DNA of 64,000 nt. Source: JAKFDI01 sp044508835. GTDB taxonomy: Bacteria; Pseudomonadota; Gammaproteobacteria; Burkholderiales; Burkholderiaceae_C. Of the stretch, positions 45,053 through 54,747 are shown one piece after another. Made by a program: the position numbers and the translations under genes. Every line of letters starts with the position of its first letter. Within the stretch, counting starts at the first letter, position 1. Location of the stretch: NCBI GenBank assembly GCA_044508835.1, contig JBIQHD010000011.1, forward strand, positions 1 through 64,000, in the 5' to 3' direction. The notes under the pieces were generated by a model, which made no database searches, was not told the DNA's origin, and saw only the letters and a program-made list of their open reading frames with translations.

Positions 45053-46765
45053 ATGACCTGGCTCACCAACCTGCGCACCGGCCCCCGGCTGATCCTCGGT
45101 TTCGGCATCGTCATGCTGCTGCTCGGCGCAGCGGTGTTCGCCGGCTATCGCGGCATGCAGCAGATCCGCACGCAGACGGAGATCGAAGCCGCGGTGCGCG
45201 AACTCGACAGCAACCTGCACGAATCGCGCGCGCTGCTCGTGACGCTGGTGCTGAACACCAACCGGGGCGGCGCCCTCGAAGGCGCGCGCCGCGACATCGC
45301 CGCCAACAGCCAGCGCAACGAGGTGCTTCGTCGGCGCCTGACGGACGTCACCCGCGGCCATGCCGAACTCGCCGAGCCGCTGCAGGAACTCGAACGTGTG
45401 AGCGCCGAGCACCGGCGGGTGCGCGCCGACCAGGTGCTGGCGCCACTGGCGCAGGGGCGAACCGATGCGGCGCTCGACGAGGCCCTGGGGGCGCAACTGC
45501 AGACCTACTCGCACCAGCGCGAACTGCTGGCGTCGCTCGCCGGGCGCGCGGACGAAGCGGCGCAGGCGGCCATGACGCAAGCGCTGCAGCTTCTCGGCTA
45601 CACCACGACGGCGGCGCTGCTGGCGGCGCTGCTGATCGCAGGCCTGCTCACTCGGCTCACGGCCGGGCCGCTGCAGCAGCTCGCGCAGGCCGCCGACCGC
45701 ATCGCCGCCGGCGACCTCGACATGCCGGCGCTCGACACGCAGCGCGATGACGAGGTGGGCGCGCTGTCGCAGGCGTTCGTGCGCATGAGCGGCTCGCTGC
45801 AGGCCATGGCCGAGGCCGCACGCCGCATCGCGGCGCAGGACCTGACGGTGCAGGTGAAACCGCAGTCCACGCGCGACCAGCTCGGCCAGGCGCTCTCGAC
45901 GATGGTGGTCAACCTGCGGCGCGCCACCGAGAGCCTGTCGGCCAACATCGGCACGCTTGCCGCCTCGGCGAGCGAGATCCTCGCGGCCACCACTCAGGTG
46001 GCCTCGGGCGCGGCCGAGACCGGCACCGCCATCGCCCAGACCACCACTACGGTCGAAGAGGTCAAGCAGACGGCGCAGATGGCCAGCCAGAAGGCCAGGC
46101 AGGTGGCCGACGGGGCGCAGAAGGCCACGACCGTCAGCCAGACGGGCCGCCGCTCCGTGGAGGCATCCGTCGAAGGCATGCGGCAGATCCAGACGCAGAT
46201 GGAAACCATCGCCGAGACGGTGGTGCGGCTGAGCGAGAACAGCCAGGCGATCGGCGAAATCATCGCGGCGGTGAACGATCTGGCCGAGCAGTCGAACCTG
46301 CTGGCCGTCAATGCGGCGATCGAGGCTGCCAAGGCGGGCGAACACGGCAAGGGCTTCTCGGTGGTGGCGCAGGAAGTGCGCAGCCTCGCCGAGCAGTCAC
46401 GCCAGGCCACGGCGCAGGTGCGCACCATCCTGCACGACATCCAGAAGGCCACCACCGCGGCCGTGCTCGCGACCGAACAGGGCAGCAAGTCGGTCGAGGC
46501 CGGCATGAAGCAGTCGACCGAGGCGGGCGAGGCCATCGCGCAGCTTGCCGGCACCATCAACGAGGCGGCGCAGGCGGCCACGCAGATCGCGGCGTCGAGC
46601 CAGCAGCAGCTCGTGGGCACCGACCAGGTGGCGCTGGCGATGCAGAACATCAAGCAGGCCAGCATGCAGAACGTGTCGGCCACGCGTCAGGCGGAGGTCG
46701 CGGCCAGGAACCTCAACGACATCGGCGGCGCGCTGAAGGACATCGTGGGCCAGTACAAGCTCTGA
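45053..46765 (+). CDS. mcp: Methyl-accepting chemotaxis protein
   Basis: A 570-residue receptor. First membrane helix at about 13-32 (ILGFGIVMLLLGAAVFAGYR), a small four-helix-type periplasmic sensor (32-180), second helix at about 185-205, HAMP (to about 255), then the signalling rod ending KDIVGQYKL. The hairpin tip contains LLAVNAAIEAAKAGEHGKGF and RSLAEQSRQAT. No C-terminal pentapeptide for CheR binding is present, so the TPR region of CheR may do that. It is the only receptor in the cluster. The ligand is unknown. Confidence 0.93.
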   Translation: MTWLTNLRTGPRLILGFGIVMLLLGAAVFAGYRGMQQIRTQTEIEAAVRELDSNLHESRALLVTLVLNTNRGGALEGARRDIAANSQRNEVLRRRLTDVTRGHAELAEPLQELERVSAEHRRVRADQVLAPLAQGRTDAALDEALGAQLQTYSHQRELLASLAGRADEAAQAAMTQALQLLGYTTTAALLAALLIAGLLTRLTAGPLQQLAQAADRIAAGDLDMPALDTQRDDEVGALSQAFVRMSGSLQAMAEAARRIAAQDLTVQVKPQSTRDQLGQALSTMVVNLRRATESLSANIGTLAASASEILAATTQVASGAAETGTAIAQTTTTVEEVKQTAQMASQKARQVADGAQKATTVSQTGRRSVEASVEGMRQIQTQMETIAETVVRLSENSQAIGEIIAAVNDLAEQSNLLAVNAAIEAAKAGEHGKGFSVVAQEVRSLAEQSRQATAQVRTILHDIQKATTAAVLATEQGSKSVEAGMKQSTEAGEAIAQLAGTINEAAQAATQIAASSQQQLVGTDQVALAMQNIKQASMQNVSATRQAEVAARNLNDIGGALKDIVGQYKL

Positions 46766-46768
46766 GCC

Positions 46769-49087
46769 ATGCCGCCAAGCGACGACGACCTGCTGGCCCG
46801 TTTGCGGACCACTTTCGGGCTGGAGGCGCAGGAGCACCTCCAGACCATGACGTCCGGCCTGCTCGCGCTCGAACAGGCCGGCGCCGCGCCGCCCGTCGAA
46901 TCGCTGGACGTCGTGTTCCGCGCAGCGCACAGCCTCAAGGGCGCGGCGCGTGCCGTCAACGCGGGTGCCGTCGAGTCCTTGTGCCAGGCCATCGAGCATG
47001 TGTTCTCGGCCATGCGCCGGCGCGCTCTTGTGGCCGCAGCCCCTATCTACGATCTGCTGCACCGCAGCCTGGATGTGCTGGCCGGCCTGCTGGCGGGGCT
47101 CGATGCCGAACCGGCATCCGCACAGCAGCAGGCGGTCGCCGAGGTGCGCTACGAACTGCACGCCATGCTGGCACGACCGGCGCAGACGCCCGAGCAGACA
47201 TCCGCGCAGCCGCACGAGTCCCTCCCGGACGTGTCGCGCGTGCCTGCGCCGCAGGAGCCGCGCGCGGCCGCGGCGCCGCGACCGCGCTTCTCGCCCGACA
47301 CGGTGCGCATCCGAAAGCGCACGCTCGACGCGGTGCTGCTGCAGTCGGAGGAACTGCTGTTCGCCAAGGTCGCGGCCGCTCAGCGCGCCACGGGCTTGCA
47401 GCAGCTGCACCAGCGGCCGATCGCATGGCGTAAGCGTGCGGCACGCCTGCGCGACGACGTGCGCTGCGTCGAGCGCGCGGTGACAGGCGGCGCATTCGGG
47501 TCGGCCCAGCCGCAGGCCGCCTGGGATCGTGTGCGGGAGCATCTCGAAGCCGCCGAAGACTTCGTCACCCAGCTCGACAGCGAGCTGCTGCGCCAGTCGC
47601 GCATGGCCCGCCAGGAGGAACGCGCCATCGGACAGATGGTCGACGAGCTGCTGGAACAGATGAAGCAGATGGCGGTTCAGCCGTTCTCGACGCTGTCCGA
47701 TCTGTTTCCCGCCTCGGTGCGCGAGCTGGCGCGCGAGTGCGGCAAGGAGGTGCAGCTCGTCGTCACTGGCGCCGAGATAGAGATCGACCGGCGCATCCTG
47801 GACGACATCAAGGACCCGCTGATCCACCTGGTGCGCAACAGCATCGACCACGGCATCGAGGCGCCGGCGGTGCGACTGGCCGCAGGCAAGCCCTCGCGCG
47901 GCACGCTCGCCATCGAGGTGAGCGCGCTGGAAGGCCAGCAAGTCAGTGTGTTGGTGCGTGACGACGGCGCCGGCTTCGATGCCGCCGCCCTGCTGCACGC
48001 GGCCGAAAAGGCCGGCACGCAGACCGGCGCGATCGAGGGCGCATCCGCTGCCCCGCCCGCGCGGGACAGTCTGGGCAACGCAGAGCTGCTCGCCCTCGCC
48101 GTCGAGCCGGGCGTATCCACCAGCCCGCTCATCACTGACATCTCCGGCCGCGGCATGGGCCTGTCGATCGTCGCGCAGCAGGTCGAACGCCTGGACGGAG
48201 CGCTCACGCTCGAATCGGTGCCGGGTCAGGGCACGTGCTTTCGCCTCGTGCTGCCGCTGTCGCTGGCGCGCTTTCGCGGCGTGGTGCTACGCGTGGGGCG
48301 GCAGCGCTTCGTCGTGCCCACGCGCAGCGTCGTGCGTGTCGCCCGGCTTCGCGCGGGCGACGTGAAGACGGTGGAGAACCGCGAGACCGTCTCGCTCGAC
48401 GGCCGGGTGATGGCCTTCGCCCGGCTCGGCAGCGTACTGGGCGTTCCGGCCGACGCAAGCGCCGGCGAGGGGGAAGCATTTCCGGTGGTGGTGCTCAACG
48501 GCACGCACCAGCCGATCGCGTTCCGCGTCGACGAAGTGCTCGAGGAACGCGAAGTGCTGGTCAAGCCGCTCGGCGGCCAGCTCGAATCGGTGCGTCACGT
48601 GGCGGGCGCCAGCGTGCTCGGCAACGGGCGCGTCGTGCCGGTGCTGCATGTGCCCGATCTGCTCGCGTCGGCGGCAGCCGGCGCAGGTGCGGCGTCCGCA
48701 TCGGCTGCTGCCGCAGCGCCGCAGCACCACACGGTGCTGGTAGCCGAAGACTCGATCACCTCGCGCACCTTGCTCAAGGGCATTCTCGAAGCGGCCGGCT
48801 ATCGGGTGGAGACGGCCGCCGATGGCCTGGACGCCTTCACCACGCTGCGCAGCGGCAGCTTCGATCTCCTGGTGTCCGATGTCGACATGCCGCGCCTGAA
48901 CGGCTTCGGGCTCACCGCGCGCGTGCGCGCCGACCAGAAACTCGCCGAATTGCCGGTGGTGCTGGTGACGGCCCTCGACTCGCGCGAGGACCGCGAGCAG
49001 GGCATCGACGTCGGCGCGAACGCCTACATCGTCAAGAGCAGCTTCGACCAGAGCAATCTGCTCGAGGTGATCCGGCGCCTGCTATGA
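46769..49087 (+). CDS. cheA: Hybrid CheA-type histidine kinase with C-terminal receiver
   Basis: A 772-residue kinase. Domains in order: Hpt with phosphorylated H54 in FRAAHSLKGAARAV; an Ala/Pro linker without a P2 domain; dimerisation segment (about 190-310); HATPase with HLVRNSIDHGIE, VRDDGAGFD and ISGRGMGLSIV; CheW-like domain (about 505-640); receiver with D near 704 in LLVSDVDMPRLNG. The stop overlaps cheB as ATGA. CheA-REC fusions belong to alternative systems (Wsp, Pil/Chp, Frz, ACF) where the internal receiver tunes phosphate flow. No free-standing CheY is in the cluster, so the output is probably the receivers of the kinases or HD protein downstream. Confidence 0.93.
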   Translation: MPPSDDDLLARLRTTFGLEAQEHLQTMTSGLLALEQAGAAPPVESLDVVFRAAHSLKGAARAVNAGAVESLCQAIEHVFSAMRRRALVAAAPIYDLLHRSLDVLAGLLAGLDAEPASAQQQAVAEVRYELHAMLARPAQTPEQTSAQPHESLPDVSRVPAPQEPRAAAAPRPRFSPDTVRIRKRTLDAVLLQSEELLFAKVAAAQRATGLQQLHQRPIAWRKRAARLRDDVRCVERAVTGGAFGSAQPQAAWDRVREHLEAAEDFVTQLDSELLRQSRMARQEERAIGQMVDELLEQMKQMAVQPFSTLSDLFPASVRELARECGKEVQLVVTGAEIEIDRRILDDIKDPLIHLVRNSIDHGIEAPAVRLAAGKPSRGTLAIEVSALEGQQVSVLVRDDGAGFDAAALLHAAEKAGTQTGAIEGASAAPPARDSLGNAELLALAVEPGVSTSPLITDISGRGMGLSIVAQQVERLDGALTLESVPGQGTCFRLVLPLSLARFRGVVLRVGRQRFVVPTRSVVRVARLRAGDVKTVENRETVSLDGRVMAFARLGSVLGVPADASAGEGEAFPVVVLNGTHQPIAFRVDEVLEEREVLVKPLGGQLESVRHVAGASVLGNGRVVPVLHVPDLLASAAAGAGAASASAAAAAPQHHTVLVAEDSITSRTLLKGILEAAGYRVETAADGLDAFTTLRSGSFDLLVSDVDMPRLNGFGLTARVRADQKLAELPVVLVTALDSREDREQGIDVGANAYIVKSSFDQSNLLEVIRRLL

Positions 49088-50139
49088 GCCGCCTTGCGCC
49101 GGGATCGGTCACCGTGCTCATCGTCGAGGATTCGGCGGTCGTCGCCGAGTTCCTGCGCGCCCTGCTCGCCGCCGATCCGGCCATCCGCGTCGTAGGCGTG
49201 GCCCGCGACGGCGAAGCGGCCATCGCGGCAGCGCACCGGCTACGCCCGGCCATCATCACGATGGACGTGCACATGCCCGAGATGGACGGCTTCGAGGCCA
49301 CGCGCCGCATCATGGAGACCTGCCCCACGCCGGTCGTCATCGTGAGCGGCGCGGAGCCGCAGGGCGCCGACACCCATCCGCTGGCGCTCGCCGCGGAGGC
49401 GCTCGCGATGGTGCCGCTGCCGCACGGCCTCGGCCACCCGGGGCACGAGGAATCCTCCCGCACGCTGACCGAGACCATCAAGCTGATGTCCGAGGTGAAG
49501 GTGGTGCGCCGCTGGCCGCGAATGAATGCGCCGCGGCCAGCCGCACCGGCGCCCACGGGCGGCAGGCGGGACGCCGACCTGCGGCTCGTGGCCATCGGCG
49601 CGTCGACCGGTGGCCCGCTGGTGCTGCAGACCCTGCTCGGCCGCCTGCCGCGCCAGTTGCCGATGCCGGTGCTCATCGTGCAGCACATGGCCGCCGGTTT
49701 CGTGTCGAGCTTCTGCGAATGGCTGCAGCAGTCGACGAGATTCCCGGTGCAGGTTGCACGCGACGGCGAGCCGGCACTGGCCGGCCACGCCTACGTGGCG
49801 CCCGATGGCCGGCACATGGGTCTGCGCCCGGACGGTCGCATCCTGCTGTCGGAAGCCGCGCCCGAGAACGGCGTGCGCCCGGCGGTGTCGTTCCTGTTCC
49901 GCTCGATCCAGCCGATGGCCACGCGCGCGGTGGCGGTGCTGCTCACCGGCATGGGCAGGGACGGCGCCGACGAACTCAGACACCTGAAGGACGCCGGCGC
50001 GCTCACGCTGGTGCAGGACGAAGCATCCTGCGTGGTGTTCGGCATGCCGGGTCAGGCCGTCAAGGCCGGGGCCGCATGCCATGTTCTTTCTCCCGAGGCC
50101 ATTGCCGCGAGGCTGACGGACCTCGCATCGCCTTCATAA
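49084..50139 (+). CDS. cheB: CheB receptor methylesterase
   Basis: A 351-residue protein. The N-terminal receiver has the acidic pair in VLIVEDSA and phosphoacceptor D in ITMDVHMPEMDGFE. The C-terminal esterase has the triad residues: S in IGASTGGP, H in IVQHMAAGF and D in LLTGMGRDGADEL. It removes methyl groups from the receptor when phosphorylated by CheA. A linker of about 60 residues lies between the domains. Overlaps cheA by four bases; the next gene starts four bases after its stop. Confidence 0.94.
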   Translation: MSRLAPGSVTVLIVEDSAVVAEFLRALLAADPAIRVVGVARDGEAAIAAAHRLRPAIITMDVHMPEMDGFEATRRIMETCPTPVVIVSGAEPQGADTHPLALAAEALAMVPLPHGLGHPGHEESSRTLTETIKLMSEVKVVRRWPRMNAPRPAAPAPTGGRRDADLRLVAIGASTGGPLVLQTLLGRLPRQLPMPVLIVQHMAAGFVSSFCEWLQQSTRFPVQVARDGEPALAGHAYVAPDGRHMGLRPDGRILLSEAAPENGVRPAVSFLFRSIQPMATRAVAVLLTGMGRDGADELRHLKDAGALTLVQDEASCVVFGMPGQAVKAGAACHVLSPEAIAARLTDLASPS

Positions 50140-50143
50140 CAAC

Positions 50144-52501
50144 ATGCACGATAACCATCGCGACATCCTGCTGGCCGAAGACAGCCCGACACAGGCGCAG
50201 CAGCTACGGTTCACCCTCGAGAAGCGCGGCTACCGGGTCACGATCGCGACCAACGGCCGCGAGGCCCTGGAGCAGGTGATGCGGCAGCCGCCCGCGCTCG
50301 TGCTCACCGATGTGGTGATGCCCGAGATGGACGGCTACGCCCTGTGCGCCGCGATCAAGGCATCCCAGCCCGAGGTGCCCGTGATGCTGCTGACCTCGCT
50401 GAACGACCCGGCGGACGTGATCCGCGGACTCGAAGCCGAAGCCGACAGCTTTCTGTTCAAGCCCTACGACGAGCGCCACCTGCTCGCCCGCGTCGATTCG
50501 CTGCTCGCCCATCGGCACCTGCACGGTGCCGACAACGCGCAGATGGGCGTGGAGATCTTCTTCGCCAACCGCAAGTTCTTCATCACCTCGAATCGCCTGC
50601 AGATCCTGAACCTGCTGCTGTCGACCTACGAGGCGGCAGTGCAACGCAACCAGGAACTTTCCCGCGTGCAGGAGGAGCTCACCTTGCTCAACGAAGGGCT
50701 CGAGGTGGCCGTGGCCCGGCGCACGAGCGAGCTCGACCAGGAAGTCGAGGAGCGCAAGCGCGCGGAAGTGAGCCTGAAGGAGAAGCTCTCTCGGCTGCAG
50801 CTGCTGCGCGAGACCACGCGCGCCATCGGGCGTGGCATGGACCTGAACCGCATCTTCTCGGTCGTCTGCGACAGCCTCGAGGACCAGTTGCCGGTCGATT
50901 TCTGCAGCGTGGCGTTGTTCGACGAAGCGCAGGGGAAGATCACGCTCGCCTGTGCCGGCGCACGCAGCGCGCAGGTGGTCGAACGGCTGGGGCTGGCGAA
51001 TGCCGACCGCCTGTCGGTCAGCGATACGGCGCTGAATCGTTGCCTCCAGGGCGTGCTGGTGCACGAGCCCGTCCTCGCAGCGAACGCCTCGGCGCTGGCG
51101 CGAGGTTTGAACTCGGAAGGGTTCACGAGCGCCGTGGGAGCGCCGCTGCGTGTGGACGACCGCACCTTCGGTGTTCTCATCGCGGCCCGCCGCGGCGGCC
51201 GCGTGTTCTCTCCCGCGGATCTCGAGTTCCTCATGCACCTGAGCGAGCATGTGGCATTGGCCGCATCGCAGGCGCGGCTGCATAGCGAACTGCGGCGCGC
51301 CTACGACGACCTGCACCAGACGCAGCAGATGGTGCTGCAGCAGGAGCGCCTGCGAGCGCTCGGCCAGATGGCGAGCGGCATCGCGCACGACATCAACAAC
51401 GCCATCTCACCGGTGGCGCTGTACACCGAGTCACTGCTGGTGCGCGAACCCAATCTCACGCAGCGGGGGCGCGATCACCTGCAAACCATCCAACGCGCCA
51501 TCGACGACATCGCCGAGACGGTGGCGCGCTTGCGGGACTTCTACCGTCCGAAGGATGCCGAGCCGGAGAGCCTGCCAATCGATCTGACGCCACTTGCGCG
51601 CCAGGTGATCGATCTCACACGCGCCCGCTGGCGCGACATGGCGCAGCAGGCCGGCGTCGTGATCGAGGTGACGGTCGAGTTGCCGGACGGGCTGCCGCGA
51701 GTGCGTGCGGCCGAGGGAGAGGTCCGCGAGGCGTTGACCAACCTGGTGTTCAACGCGGTGGATGCCATGCCGCGCGGCGGCACGCTCACCCTGCTCGCCG
51801 GCAGCGACTTCGCCGCCGACGGCAGCGAGCAGGTCTATGTCGAGGTGCGCGACAGCGGCACCGGCATGGATGAGGAGGCACGCCGTCGGTGCTTCGAGCC
51901 CTTTTTCACCACCAAGGGCGACCGCGGCACGGGGCTGGGCCTTCCCATGGTCTACGGCACCATGCAGCGCAACGGCGGCGCCGTCGAGGTCGACAGCGCG
52001 CCGGGGCAAGGCACAGCGGTACGGCTTGTTTTTCCCAGGGCGCACGACAAGGCCCTGGCCGACACAGATTGGGCGGCGCTCGACCTGCCGCAGGAGCCGG
52101 CCGATCCGCTCGACCTTCTGCTGATCGACGGCGACCCGGAACTGCTGCGCTCGTTGTCGGACGTGTTGCGCGCCGAGGGCCATCGCGTGACCACTGCCGC
52201 TGGTGGACAAGAGGGTCTGGATGCGTTTCGCGGCGCGCTGGCGGGTGGTGGCCGGTTCGACGCCGTCATCACCGACCTGGGCATGCCCGGCGTGGATGGC
52301 CGCCAGGTCGCACGGGGCGTAAAGCGGGAGTCACCCACCACGCCTGTGGTCATGCTCACCGGTTGGGGGCGGCGGATGACGGAGGATGGCGACATGCCTG
52401 AGGGGGTGGATCATCTGCTTGGCAAGCCACCGGCCATGCACCAGTTGCGGGTGGTGCTGGCCCGCTGCGCCGCGGCTGGCGCGAGCAAGGTGCAGTCATG
52501 A
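50144..52501 (+). CDS. Hybrid histidine kinase: REC - GAF - HisKA - HATPase - REC
   Basis: A 785-residue cytoplasmic kinase. N-terminal receiver (1-125, D56 in LVLTDVVMPEMDG), a coiled coil (about 165-230), a GAF domain (about 235-385), then the phosphorylated H415 in SGIAHDINNAISPVAL, ATP-binding part with NLVFNAVDAMPRGG, DSGTGMD and GTGLGLPMVYG, and a C-terminal receiver with DAVITDLGMPGVDG. The receiver at the front lets CheA or another kinase control it. No membrane segment. It overlaps the next gene by four bases and is closely related in its kinase core to the large kinase at 57074-60547. Confidence 0.92.
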   Translation: MHDNHRDILLAEDSPTQAQQLRFTLEKRGYRVTIATNGREALEQVMRQPPALVLTDVVMPEMDGYALCAAIKASQPEVPVMLLTSLNDPADVIRGLEAEADSFLFKPYDERHLLARVDSLLAHRHLHGADNAQMGVEIFFANRKFFITSNRLQILNLLLSTYEAAVQRNQELSRVQEELTLLNEGLEVAVARRTSELDQEVEERKRAEVSLKEKLSRLQLLRETTRAIGRGMDLNRIFSVVCDSLEDQLPVDFCSVALFDEAQGKITLACAGARSAQVVERLGLANADRLSVSDTALNRCLQGVLVHEPVLAANASALARGLNSEGFTSAVGAPLRVDDRTFGVLIAARRGGRVFSPADLEFLMHLSEHVALAASQARLHSELRRAYDDLHQTQQMVLQQERLRALGQMASGIAHDINNAISPVALYTESLLVREPNLTQRGRDHLQTIQRAIDDIAETVARLRDFYRPKDAEPESLPIDLTPLARQVIDLTRARWRDMAQQAGVVIEVTVELPDGLPRVRAAEGEVREALTNLVFNAVDAMPRGGTLTLLAGSDFAADGSEQVYVEVRDSGTGMDEEARRRCFEPFFTTKGDRGTGLGLPMVYGTMQRNGGAVEVDSAPGQGTAVRLVFPRAHDKALADTDWAALDLPQEPADPLDLLLIDGDPELLRSLSDVLRAEGHRVTTAAGGQEGLDAFRGALAGGGRFDAVITDLGMPGVDGRQVARGVKRESPTTPVVMLTGWGRRMTEDGDMPEGVDHLLGKPPAMHQLRVVLARCAAAGASKVQS

Positions 52502-53628
52502 TGGCGGCGGCACATCTGATCGTCGTCGACGACGAGCGGCCTCAACTCGACGCGCTGTGTACCGTGCTCGAGGAAGAGGGCCACACCGTGCTCGGCTGCG
52601 CAACTCCAGGCGAGGCGTTGCGAGTGCTCGGCGAACAGCGGTTCGACGTGATGCTGAGTGACCTCAACATGCCCGAGATGGACGGTATCGCACTCATTCG
52701 CCGCTCGCTCGAGATCGACCCGGACCTCGTGCCGGTGTTGATGACCGGTCAAGGCAGTATTCCCACGGCCGTGCAGGCCATGCAGGTCGGCGCCCTCGAC
52801 TACGTGCTCAAGCCCTTTCGCCTCGCTGCCATACGGCCGGTGCTGCAGCGCGCGATCGAAATCCGCGGCCTGCGCGTGCGCAACCGCGAGCTCCAGGAGG
52901 CGGTGACACGCCGCACCCAGCAGTTGGAGGCGGCGAACCGCGAGCTCGATAGCTTCGCCGCTCGCATCGCGCACGACCTGCGCGGTCCGCTGCTGGCCGT
53001 GCTCGGCTTCTCGCGCATCGTGCAGGAGCTCAATGCCGGCCGCCTGGTCGGCCCGAGCGAAGGCTATCTGGCGCGCGTGATCGCCGCCGGCGAGCGCGGC
53101 GACCGGATGATTGCCGACCTGCTGGCGTTCGCACGCATGGGCGACAAGCCGGTCCGGCAGGATGCGGTGGACCTCGGCGAGGTGCTGCACCGCGCGCAGC
53201 GGGCGCTTGACGGCCATGTACTCGGGCGCGAGGTGGAGTGGATCGTCGCTGCGCTGCCCACCGTGCGCGGCGACGCCTCGTTGCTGGAGCAGGTGTTCGT
53301 CAACCTGCTGTCCAATGCCCTCAAGTACAGCGGCAAACGCGCGAAATCGGTCATCGAGGTGAGTGCTCAGCCGGCCGAGGGCGGCGGCCACACCGTCTCG
53401 GTGCGCGACAACGGCGTGGGGTTCGATCCCGCCTACGCGGAGCGGCTGTTCTCGCCTTTTCAGCGCCTGCACCGTGTCGAGGAGTTCGAAGGCAACGGCA
53501 TGGGCCTTGCGAACGTGCGCCGCATTGTCGAGCGGCACGGCGGCACGGTGAGCGCCGAGTCGGCGCTGGACGCGGAAGCAACGTTCCGGCTCTGGCTGCC
53601 CGGACCTGAACCGACTCATACCAAGTAG
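52498..53628 (+). CDS. Response-regulator histidine kinase (REC - HisKA - HATPase)
   Basis: A 376-residue protein. The receiver (D55 in VMLSDLNMPEMDG; K in VLKPFRL) precedes a short coiled coil and a kinase core: H159 in ARIAHDLRGPLLAVL, N-box NLLSNALKYSGK, DNGVGFD, and GNGMGLANVRRIV. This looks like the bacteriophytochrome-type kinases without a photosensor. Its TAG stop is made from TA of the target site and the first G of the IS630 element, so the final residues may have been altered by insertion, although the fold is complete (FRLWLPGPE). Confidence 0.92.
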   Translation: MMAAAHLIVVDDERPQLDALCTVLEEEGHTVLGCATPGEALRVLGEQRFDVMLSDLNMPEMDGIALIRRSLEIDPDLVPVLMTGQGSIPTAVQAMQVGALDYVLKPFRLAAIRPVLQRAIEIRGLRVRNRELQEAVTRRTQQLEAANRELDSFAARIAHDLRGPLLAVLGFSRIVQELNAGRLVGPSEGYLARVIAAGERGDRMIADLLAFARMGDKPVRQDAVDLGEVLHRAQRALDGHVLGREVEWIVAALPTVRGDASLLEQVFVNLLSNALKYSGKRAKSVIEVSAQPAEGGGHTVSVRDNGVGFDPAYAERLFSPFQRLHRVEEFEGNGMGLANVRRIVERHGGTVSAESALDAEATFRLWLPGPEPTHTK

Positions 53629-54738
53629 CGTTCAATAATTTAGATATGATGTTGATCCACGGACTTTGAGGAGTCGTGGATGAAGAGTCTGATCGCGTGC
53701 GACAAGGCGACCGTGGAGCGGCTGGCCGAGAGGCTCAAGCAGGCCGGCAGTCACACGGAGTACCAGCGAATCCAGTGCGTGCTGATCAGGGCCACGCTGG
53801 GCAGTTCGGCCGCAGAGATTGGGCGACTGCTGGGCTGGTCCACAGCGACGGTGCACGTGATGCACTCGCGCTGGGCCAAGGAGGGCGAGGCGATCTTCGA
53901 TGTGCGCGCCCGCGGAGGCAGGCGCCACCAGCACCTCACCGAGCAGCAAGAGCAGGAGCTGCTGGCGCCGTTCGTGCAGCGCGCCCAGGCCGGCGGCATG
54001 CTCACGGTGGCCGAAGTGCAGCAGGCCTACCGCGACAGTGTGGGCGCGGACGTGGCACGCTCGACGATCTACCGGCTGCTGCAGCGTCACGGCTGGCGCA
54101 AGGTCGTGCCGCGCCCCAGGCATCCGAAGGCAGACGTTGCGGCGCCGGCCGCCTTTAAAAAAACTGCGCCGAGCGGTACGCCACGAGGTCTCGCGCCAGG
54201 CTGAACGCTGCCCCCGGGTGCGGCTGATGTTCCAGGACGAGGGCCGCTTCGGCTTGCTGGGCACGCCGCGGCGCTGCTGGGCACCGCACGGCACTCGCCC
54301 GGTGGTGGGTGCACGGCTGGAGCGCAAGTACATCTACGCCTTCAGCGCCGTCAGCCCGCACGACGGCGTCATGGACAGCCTCGTGCTGCCCTGGGTCAAC
54401 GCCCAGACGATGTCACTGTTCCTGCACGAGGTCGCACAGCGCCACCCAAGCGAGTTCATCCTGATGGTCATGGACCAGGCCGGCTGGCACCTCGCGGGCG
54501 AGCTGCTCGTGCCCACGAACATGCGGCTGCTGTTCTTGCCGCCCTACAGCCCCGAGCTGAACCCGGCCGAGCACCTGTGGGAGGCACTGCGAGAGCAGTG
54601 CTTCGCCAACCACGTCTTCGCCAACCTCGACGCGGTCGAGCACTCGCTCAGCGCTGGCCTGCGTTCCCTTGAAGCCAACCCGCAACGGATCCAGTCCATG
54701 ACGGGCTTCAAGTGGATAACTTCTATATCTTTGAACGC
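53628..54738 (+). mobile_element. IS630-family insertion sequence
   Basis: About 1.1 kb. The left end begins GCGTTCAA at 53628-53635 directly after TA, the target IS630 uses; the right end has TTGAACGC at 54731-54738. Beyond these eight bases the ends share AGATAT and ATCCAC at slightly different spacing, so the inverted repeats are imperfect. A clean TA duplication on the right is not seen (GAATTA follows), so the right border may differ by a few bases. The element sits exactly at the stop codon of the REC kinase gene. Confidence 0.8.
53680..54204 (+). CDS. IS630-family transposase, first reading frame
   Basis: A 174-residue frame with the DNA-binding half of the IS630 transposase: a helix-turn-helix region (SSAAEIGRLLGWSTATVHVM), a homeodomain-like second helix-turn-helix (RSTIYRLLQRHGWRKVVPRP). 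Near its end lies a run of seven A at 54157-54163; beyond it the protein sense moves to the frame one base later. Removing one A, or transcript slippage, would join this part to the catalytic half. IS630 elements often make the enzyme in such a shifted way. Confidence 0.85.
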   Translation: MKSLIACDKATVERLAERLKQAGSHTEYQRIQCVLIRATLGSSAAEIGRLLGWSTATVHVMHSRWAKEGEAIFDVRARGGRRHQHLTEQQEQELLAPFVQRAQAGGMLTVAEVQQAYRDSVGADVARSTIYRLLQRHGWRKVVPRPRHPKADVAAPAAFKKTAPSGTPRGLAPG

Positions 54739-54745
54739 GAATTAG
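54149..54745 (+). CDS. IS630-family transposase, catalytic half in shifted frame
   Basis: This frame carries the DDE domain: D in RLMFQDEGRFGLL, the second D in LMVMDQAGWHLA and E in YSPELNPAEHLWEALRE. It ends near the right end of the element; the TAG stop at 54743-54745 is a few bases beyond TTGAACGC. It has no independent start with a good ribosome site and should be expressed by a shift at the A7 run from the first frame. Catalytic residues are intact, so the element may be active. Confidence 0.85.
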   Translation, partial: PPLKKLRRAVRHEVSRQAERCPRVRLMFQDEGRFGLLGTPRRCWAPHGTRPVVGARLERKYIYAFSAVSPHDGVMDSLVLPWVNAQTMSLFLHEVAQRHPSEFILMVMDQAGWHLAGELLVPTNMRLLFLPPYSPELNPAEHLWEALREQCFANHVFANLDAVEHSLSAGLRSLEANPQRIQSMTGFKWITSISLNAN

Positions 54746-54747
54746 TA

